Shown here: positions 58,768 to 63,540 of the stretch, piece after piece | Position numbering within the stretch: position 1 is the first letter of the stretch | Layout of the letters: every line of letters starts with the position of its first letter | Source of the DNA: Prevotella sp. | Lineage (GTDB): Bacteria > Bacteroidota > Bacteroidia > Bacteroidales > Bacteroidaceae | Direction of reading: 5' to 3' | Assembly: GCA_016287755.1 (NCBI GenBank) | Contig: JAEEWT010000019.1 | Location: 1 to 63,540 of the forward strand | Length of the DNA: 63,540 bases | The notes under the pieces: generated by a model | Seen by the model: the letters and a program-made list of their open reading frames with translations, nothing else | What the model was told of the DNA's origin: nothing | Database searches by the model: none | Made by a program: the position numbers and the translations under genes

Positions 58768-60276
58768 TTATTTCACAATGCTCTTTTTCCCGTTCTGAAT
58801 ATACACTCCCTTCTTCGCGGGCATTCCGTTGAGCTTTCGGCCATCAATCGTGTACCAGTCATCGCTTGTCACTTGTGACTTATCACTTGTCACTTGATGA
58901 AGGTCTGTGCTGATACCATTGTTGGATGCCGTGAAGTAAGTGCTCGCACCCCATGATAGTGGTTCAGCCTTCATTTGAACCTCATATTCGGCTCCATCTT
59001 CCAGACCGGTGATGATGTAAGGATGGTCGGTCACATTGTCTATTGTCACCCAATCATAATCACTAATAACGCCATCATAGTAAAAGACGAATATGTCATC
59101 AAGCACTAAACAATACTGATCATTACTATCGAAATGACGGAAAACAATCTGGCCTTCGCCTATATCACCAAGGTCTATGGTGTATTTTGTCCATTCATCG
59201 GGAACTTCCGTCCATTCCATCAACGGCTCCAAATCTTCAATTACCATGTCTTTACCATCAGGGAGAAAGAACACTCCCATCTTATCTAGATAAATAGAGT
59301 GAATTGAAGATGCCCAGAAAGTGAGTGTTTTTCCACTCAAATCCATTGTCGGCAATAGGAGTAAGTTGTCGGGAGTTAAAGCACCAAGTTCGTTTTTGTA
59401 AGAATATGACGCCCAAACAGCGTTTCCACTGTGCGAGTTTTCATACCCTCCATAAAACCAGTTATTCCCATCATCGTCCAAGTCCACTTTCTGCAAATCG
59501 TCAAATTCTTCTTCATTCTCACAGTCTGACTCAAATACAGGTGTAGTATGCATTACCTTGCGGTAACGGAGAGAAATATTCGTCTTCCCTTCTGCGCTGC
59601 TTTCCCAATTCACTTGAGCACTATTGGATGTGACATTGTTGATAGAGTATGTAGTTTCTAATCCACTTATTTCCAAATCGGTCTGATCTTTACCATTATC
59701 ACCCATAGAAACAATGAATTCATATGCTACTCCCTCAACAAAACGGAAGTCATCAGCGCGGCCGCCGATACTACCTTGTTGACTTGCAATCCATATACGG
59801 TCGTTTGGTGAGGGGTTGGTGATACACCAGTCGTAAGTGCCGGCAGGAATCAGGATGGTTACGCTGTTTTCAAAAACAACGTTGGTGGTAGTCATAACAC
59901 CATCAGCATTTTCAGGAATCTTGTATTCAAATTCTGCATAGACTTCATCTGATGCATCACCCCCATTAGTGAGGCCTCCAGCTTCAGAAATGATTGACCC
60001 ATAGGTGTTGGCATCTTTATCGAGCAGCATCTGGTAACCAGAGCCGTCTTGCCATACATCTCCGGCAGTGAGCGTGACAGAAGCATAGCCTGCAGGGATT
60101 TCAGCATTGGCTGCTTTCTTGATTTTCACGCCGTACTGGGCAGCATGGGCTTTCTGCACCAGCGTCTTAGTGCCACGCTCATCGGTAGTGTTGGCGCGCG
60201 ACTTGGTTTTGTACTGTGCCGCTGCTTGTAGTGACAACAGCAGTAATAACATACTGATAGATCTTAAGTACTTCAT
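58768..60276 (-). CDS. Secreted protein with DUF2436-like and fibronectin/adhesin-like domains
   Basis: This 502-residue protein has a signal peptide ending near LQAAAQY. Residues about 65-205 (ASVTLTAGDVWQDGSGYQML, LDKDANTYGSII, SVTILIPAGTYDWCITNPSP) resemble the DUF2436 domain of gingipains and HagA. A fibronectin-III-like segment and a cleaved-adhesin-type domain follow (LLLLPTMDLSGKTLTFWASS, FRHFDSNDQYCLVLDDIFV). The sorting tail WYTIDGRKLNGMPAKKGVYI is shared with the adjacent paralogue. No peptidase catalytic domain is present, so an adhesin role is inferred. Confidence 0.82.
   Translation of the reverse strand: MKYLRSISMLLLLLSLQAAAQYKTKSRANTTDERGTKTLVQKAHAAQYGVKIKKAANAEIPAGYASVTLTAGDVWQDGSGYQMLLDKDANTYGSIISEAGGLTNGGDASDEVYAEFEYKIPENADGVMTTTNVVFENSVTILIPAGTYDWCITNPSPNDRIWIASQQGSIGGRADDFRFVEGVAYEFIVSMGDNGKDQTDLEISGLETTYSINNVTSNSAQVNWESSAEGKTNISLRYRKVMHTTPVFESDCENEEEFDDLQKVDLDDDGNNWFYGGYENSHSGNAVWASYSYKNELGALTPDNLLLLPTMDLSGKTLTFWASSIHSIYLDKMGVFFLPDGKDMVIEDLEPLMEWTEVPDEWTKYTIDLGDIGEGQIVFRHFDSNDQYCLVLDDIFVFYYDGVISDYDWVTIDNVTDHPYIITGLEDGAEYEVQMKAEPLSWGASTYFTASNNGISTDLHQVTSDKSQVTSDDWYTIDGRKLNGMPAKKGVYIQNGKKSIVK
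58858..58908. repeat. GTCACTT heptamers encoding the tail linker
   Basis: The units are the same as at 56225. The near-identical DNA of repeat, linker and tail suggests recent duplication or gene conversion of the 3' module. Confidence 0.85.
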
Positions 60277-60312
60277 AAATGTAAAAAATAGTTGTCTTTT
60301 TAGTTCAGAGGG

Positions 60313-60320
60313 CAAAGGTA
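60313..60320 (-). promoter_or_regulatory. -7 box of the DUF2436-like gene
   Basis: TACCTTTG followed by CC on the minus strand, 36 nt before the start codon. Confidence 0.55.
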
Positions 60321-60394
60321 CGAAAAAGAAATGAATTTCACACGCTTTGCGTGGGCATTTTTCACAGAATTATCAAATTGAGAGTTGAAAATTA

Positions 60395-60616
60395 TTGTTC
60401 TCACGCAGAGGCGCAGAGGGCGCAGAGTTCACGCAGAGAATTATTATTTCCCGTTGATAATGTTTTTTTGTCCCGCAGAAATGGCAGAAAGGGCAGAAAT
60501 TTTAATTACTATTTGATTCTAATGTCTATTGATAATCATGCCGCATGGCGGGCGTAGCCCTTTCTGCCATTTCTGCGATTTCTGCGGGAAATAATAATTC
60601 TGCGTGAGAGCAGAAC
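60395..60616. repeat. Nested palindrome of CGCAGAG and CAGAAATGG units
   Basis: Outer arms CACGCAGAG...GAATTATTATTTCCCG (60399-60455) and CGGGAAATAATAATTC... (60587-60612) enclose inner arms CCCGCAGAAATGGCAGAAAG (60473-60502) and CTTTCTGCCATTTCTGCG (60559-60588). The central loop of about 55 nt carries no gene. The outer arm class equals that of the GxxExxY cassette at 13755. Confidence 0.85.
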
Positions 60617-60661
60617 TGCACAAAAAACGCAATTTGTGCACAAACGGCGTGTTTTTGTGCA
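60617..60661. repeat. TGCACAAAAA/TTTTTGTGCA palindrome upstream of the etf promoter
   Basis: TGCACAAAAAACGC and GCGTGTTTTTGTGCA face each other about 30 nt upstream of the etf -7 box. A regulatory site is possible. Confidence 0.6.
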
Positions 60662-60690
60662 TTTTATTTTGCTGTGTGCGCAAAAAGCAG

Positions 60691-60698
60691 TACCTTTG
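60691..60698 (+). promoter_or_regulatory. -7 box of the etf operon promoter
   Basis: TACCTTTG followed by C; leader about 47 nt. Confidence 0.65.
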
Positions 60699-60749
60699 CA
60701 GTGCTTTTTGAAAAAGCGTCCGTAAGGAATACATTATTTACTAATAAAT

Positions 60750-61622
60750 ATGGCTTTAAAAATTGTAGTACTTGCTAAGCAAGTACCAGACACAAGAAAC
60801 GTGGGTAAGGATGCCATGACCGCTGAAGGTACAGTGAACCGTGCCGCCCTACCCGCCATCTTCAATCCCGAAGATTTGAATGCCCTAGAGCAGGCTCTCC
60901 GTTTGAAGGAGCAGAATCCTGGCTCTACAGTAGGAATCCTCACGATGGGTCCTCCACGTGCAGGTGAAATCATCCGTCAAGGACTGTATCGTGGTGCCGA
61001 TACGGGTTGGTTGTTAACCGACCGCCTGTTCGCTGGTGCCGACACCCTCGCCACTTCGTATGCGCTGGCTACAGCCATCAAGAAGATTGGTGATGTGGAC
61101 ATCGTGATTGGTGGTCGTCAGGCTATCGATGGTGATACCGCACAGGTGGGTCCGCAGGTGGCTCAGAAACTGGGTCTGAACCAGGTGACATACGCCGAGG
61201 ATGTGCTCAGCGTGAAAGATGGTAAGGCTACCATCAAGCGCGTGATTGATGGTGGTGTGGAGACTGTAGAGGCTCCGCTGCCCGTGGTGATCACCGTGAA
61301 CGGAAGTGCTGCCCCTTGTCGCCCGCAGAACGCCAAGCTGGTGATGAAGTACAAGCGCGCTACCTGTCCGATGGAGCGTCCTGCTGAGGGTACAGCATAC
61401 GACTATCTCTATGAGGAGCGTCCTGAGCTGACACTGAACCAGTGGAGCGTGGCTGATGTGGATGGTGATGTGAACCAGTGCGGTTTGAGTGGCTCTCCCA
61501 CCAAGGTGAAGGCTATCAAGAACATCGCGTTCCAGGCTAAGGAGTCGAAGACTTTGACGGCTTCTGATGCTGATATCGAGGGAATGATCAAAGAATTGTT
61601 GGAAGAAAAAATCATTGGCTAA
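60750..61622 (+). CDS. etfB: Electron transfer flavoprotein subunit beta (EtfB/FixA)
   Basis: EtfB binds AMP or FAD and, with EtfA, carries electrons from acyl-CoA dehydrogenases. The 290-residue protein begins MALKIVVLAKQVPDTRNVG, the standard ETF beta N-terminus. GGRQAIDGDTAQVGPQVAQKLG and VVITVNGSAAPCRPQNAKLVMK are family stretches. The etfA start follows the stop by 1 nt. The operon continues to an acyl-CoA dehydrogenase, consistent with an electron-bifurcating or fatty-acid/amino-acid reducing pathway. Confidence 0.94.
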   Translation: MALKIVVLAKQVPDTRNVGKDAMTAEGTVNRAALPAIFNPEDLNALEQALRLKEQNPGSTVGILTMGPPRAGEIIRQGLYRGADTGWLLTDRLFAGADTLATSYALATAIKKIGDVDIVIGGRQAIDGDTAQVGPQVAQKLGLNQVTYAEDVLSVKDGKATIKRVIDGGVETVEAPLPVVITVNGSAAPCRPQNAKLVMKYKRATCPMERPAEGTAYDYLYEERPELTLNQWSVADVDGDVNQCGLSGSPTKVKAIKNIAFQAKESKTLTASDADIEGMIKELLEEKIIG

Positions 61623-61623
61623 C

Positions 61624-62646
61624 ATGAACAACGTATTTGTATATTGCGAAATAGAAGGTACCCTGGTACAGGAAGTATCTCAGGAGTTGCTGACCAAGGG
61701 TCGCAAGCTCGCCAATGAACTGAAAGTGGAGCTCCACGCCGTTGTTGCCGGTACAGGTATCAAGGGCAAGGTGGAGGATCAGATTCTGCCTTACGGTGTT
61801 GACAAGTTGTTTGTGTTCGATGCCAAGGATCTGTTCCCCTATACCTCAGCTCCCCATACCGACATCTTGGTGAACCTCTTCAAGGAGGAGCAGCCGCAGA
61901 TCTGCTTGATGGGTGCTACCGTGATTGGTCGTGACCTCGGTCCTCGTGTTAGTTCATCACTGACCTCTGGTTTGACGGCCGACTGCACCGAGCTGGAGAT
62001 TGGTCCGTTTGAGGACAAGAAGAACAACAAGGTGTATGAGAACCTGCTCTATCAGATTCGCCCTGCCTTCGGTGGTAACATCGTGGCAACGATCGTGAAC
62101 CCCGACCACCGTCCACAGATGGCTACTGTACGAAGTGGTGTGATGCAGAAAGCTCTCTACGAGGGAAAGGCCAAGAACGAGGTTGTTTATCCCGAGGTTT
62201 CGAAGTATGTGAGTCCTGAGGCTTTCGTGGTGAAGGTGCTCGACCACCATGTAGAGGCTGCGAAGCATAACCTGAAGGGTGCGCCCATCGTGGTTGCCGG
62301 TGGTTACGGTATGGGCTCTAAGGAGAATTTCGACCTGCTGTTCGACCTGGCTAAGGTGCTGCATGGCGAGGTAGGTGGTTCTCGTGCTGCCGTGGATGCT
62401 GGCTGGTTGGATCATGACCGTCAGATTGGTCAGACGGGTGTTACCGTTCATCCGAAGGTGTATATCGCCTGCGGTATCTCTGGACAGATCCAGCACATCG
62501 CTGGTATGCAGGACTCAGGTATCATCATCTCTGTGAACAGCGATCCCGATGCTCCTATCAACAAGATTGCCGACTATGTGATTGTGGGTACGGTAGAAGA
62601 GGTGGTTCCCAAGCTCATCAAGTACTATAAACAGAATAGCAAGTAG
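61624..62646 (+). CDS. etfA: Electron transfer flavoprotein subunit alpha (EtfA/FixB)
   Basis: EtfA is the FAD-binding partner of EtfB. The 340-residue product is taken from ATG MNNVFVYCEIEG; a TTG start 9 nt upstream overlapping etfB is less likely. The C-terminal FAD-binding signature is clear: GQTGVTVHPKVYIACGISG, then QHIAGMQDSGIIISVNSDPD and INKIADYVIVG. It is co-transcribed with etfB. Between it and the downstream acyl-CoA dehydrogenase two small genes intervene. Confidence 0.95.
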   Translation: MNNVFVYCEIEGTLVQEVSQELLTKGRKLANELKVELHAVVAGTGIKGKVEDQILPYGVDKLFVFDAKDLFPYTSAPHTDILVNLFKEEQPQICLMGATVIGRDLGPRVSSSLTSGLTADCTELEIGPFEDKKNNKVYENLLYQIRPAFGGNIVATIVNPDHRPQMATVRSGVMQKALYEGKAKNEVVYPEVSKYVSPEAFVVKVLDHHVEAAKHNLKGAPIVVAGGYGMGSKENFDLLFDLAKVLHGEVGGSRAAVDAGWLDHDRQIGQTGVTVHPKVYIACGISGQIQHIAGMQDSGIIISVNSDPDAPINKIADYVIVGTVEEVVPKLIKYYKQNSK

Positions 62647-62652
62647 TCTTTA

Positions 62653-62680
62653 AACACGAATTACCACGAATTATCCATTA
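62653..62680. repeat. CACGAATTAC repeat before the second GxxExxY gene
   Basis: Two units of CACGAATTA/CACGAATTAT lie directly upstream of the gene. No facing arm is seen downstream. Confidence 0.6.
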
Positions 62681-62691
62681 ATTTATAACGT

Positions 62692-63147
62692 ATGTTCGTA
62701 AAGGATTTCAAGCAATATAAGGATACCGTATATCAAATCATTGGAGCAGCAATGAATGTTCACGATGAATTGAGTTGGGGTTTACTGGAGCCTGTATATA
62801 ACGAAGCACTCCACCTTGAACTACTTGACAACAATATCGCTAACGAACGGGAAAAGCATCTGCCTTGCTATTACAAGCACCATCAGTTAGAGAAATTCTA
62901 CCAGATGGACCTTGTGGTGGACGATGTCGTAGTCGAACTCAAGTCTGTAGAAGAGTTGAGCTCTGCTCATAGGGCACAACTCTTCAACTACTTGCGACTG
63001 ACACGAAAGCCCATTGGCTTGCTTATCAATTTTGGGCAGCCCTCTCTACAGGGAGAACGCTATGGATACGATGAGGTGACTAACGAATGTATCCTGCTTA
63101 ACAAAAATATGGAACCCGTATATGCGGAAAATTATATGGACAATTAA
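62692..63147 (+). CDS. GxxExxY family protein (PDDEXK-nuclease-like), second copy
   Basis: This 151-residue protein has motif GLLEPVY (30-36) and catalytic-like D73, E82, K84 in MDLVVDDVVVELKSV, then QLFNYLRLTRKPIGLLINF. It is about 24 residues longer than the copy at 13812 at the C-terminus and clearly divergent. It sits between etfA and the acyl-CoA dehydrogenase gene, which normally are adjacent, and short CACGAATTA repeats precede it. That suggests it was inserted into the operon. Function unproven. Confidence 0.88.
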   Translation: MFVKDFKQYKDTVYQIIGAAMNVHDELSWGLLEPVYNEALHLELLDNNIANEREKHLPCYYKHHQLEKFYQMDLVVDDVVVELKSVEELSSAHRAQLFNYLRLTRKPIGLLINFGQPSLQGERYGYDEVTNECILLNKNMEPVYAENYMDN

Positions 63148-63158
63148 ATGGTAATTAT

Positions 63159-63356
63159 ATGTTAAACAAAATGAAAGCATTAGATTATTTCCTCTTTATC
63201 TGTGCCATTGCACTGCTCGGTGTTGCCTATTACATTACTACAAAAGGTAATTTGGAACTCGCTGCTTTAGTGAACTTCTGTGCTTATATTTGTGGTACAG
63301 TAGGCGGCACAAGAATAGGAGCAAGAATTTATAAGAAGAATCAAGAAAACAAATAA
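63159..63356 (+). CDS. Small membrane protein
   Basis: This 65-residue product has two hydrophobic segments, YFLFICAIALLGVAYYI and LAALVNFCAYICGTVGG, followed by a basic tail RIGARIYKKNQENK. I do not recognise a family. It follows the GxxExxY gene by 11 bp in the same direction, so the two may have travelled together. A start at the internal MKALDYF is also possible. Confidence 0.6.
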   Translation: MLNKMKALDYFLFICAIALLGVAYYITTKGNLELAALVNFCAYICGTVGGTRIGARIYKKNQENK

Positions 63357-63362
63357 GATAAT

Positions 63363-63540
63363 ATGGCAAACTATTATAGCGATCATCCTGAGATCGGGTT
63401 CTACTTGAACCATCCCCTGATGGCTCGTATCGTTGAGCTGAAAGAAAAGGGTTTCGCTGACGCGAAAGAATATGACTACGCTCCCGTTGACCTGGGCGAT
63501 GCCATCGAGAACTACAAGCAGATTCTCGACATCACTGGCG
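63363..63540 (+). CDS. Acyl-CoA dehydrogenase, N-terminal part (cut by window end)
   Basis: Only the first 59 codons are present: MANYYSDHPEIGFYLNHPL, then MARIVELKEKGFADAKEYDY. The pattern matches the N-terminal helical region of Bacteroidales acyl-CoA dehydrogenases usually encoded beside etfBA. FAD and catalytic residues lie beyond the window. It starts 7 nt after the preceding small gene. Confidence 0.75.
   Translation, partial: MANYYSDHPEIGFYLNHPLMARIVELKEKGFADAKEYDYAPVDLGDAIENYKQILDITG

Noticed and set aside
61615..61623. TTG start for etfA overlapping etfB
   Set aside because: The ATG 9 nt downstream gives the standard N-terminus and clean spacing.

Overview
The window looks like a chromosomal segment of a Prevotella/Segatella-type member of the Bacteroidales. 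The evidence is as follows. Nearly every transcription unit starts with the Bacteroidetes -7 box TAnnTTTG. Shine-Dalgarno sequences are weak or absent. The gene families are typical of the order (DUF5683, DUF3822, NhaD, S23 four-helix bundle, GxxExxY, BspA-type repeats, carboxynorspermidine synthase). Secreted proteins end in a short sorting tail of the form Y.L.G.....KGVYI.NG.K. No IS transposase, prophage, rRNA or CRISPR array was seen. Species-level identity is inference.

Layout. 0-2 kb: an operon of a dockerin-like and a cohesin-like secreted protein. 2.7-12.5 kb, minus strand: rsgA, frr, free-Met-sulfoxide reductase, PAP2 phosphatase, rsmA and an RND efflux operon (adaptor, pump, TolC). 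12.7-22.8 kb, plus strand: a membrane flippase-like protein, a GxxExxY gene, pepD, corA with a leader mini-ORF, a DUF349 protein, rsfS-ftsH-cdsA, and a minus-strand tRNA-Gln. 23-31.5 kb: lpxB and surE, then parA-parB-DUF5683-mltD-relA/spoT. 31.5-38.7 kb: merR, alaS, recA, an S23 gene, carboxynorspermidine synthase and a conserved hypothetical. 38.8-52 kb: a Cys/Asn LRR surface protein, a broken serine hydrolase, nhaD, rsmD, a RecD-like helicase, rmuC, cls and dnaG. 52.7-60.3 kb: an AlkZ-related gene and three surface proteins. 60.7 kb to the end: etfB-etfA, a second GxxExxY gene, and the start of an acyl-CoA dehydrogenase.

The most unusual feature is a dense population of palindromic elements whose arms are runs of tandem 7-mers. 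The 7-mer differs from element to element: GCAAGAA, GTGGAGT, GTTGACA, AACAAAT, GAACTAT, CTTCCTC, GTCACTT and others. At least four unrelated-arm elements share a core (AATAsTACTGAGAT, written outward from the arm). They abut or supply stop codons, and they sit in frame inside conserved housekeeping proteins (RsmA, RsgA, DnaG, Cls, LpxB; related repeats in AcrB, TolC and FtsH). Two roughly 490-bp versions enclose a gene between their arms: an S23 four-helix-bundle gene and a GxxExxY PDDEXK-like gene. I propose these as one family of small mobile or expandable cassettes. A second repeat family is a hairpin carrying the promoter itself, found upstream of alaS, the helicase, corA, dnaG and others.

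Other points worth a look are an acidic/proline mini-ORF upstream of corA, predicted leaderless starts, a structured leader before the DUF349 gene, a 40-nt perfect AT palindrome, and an orphan promoter at 52.6 kb.
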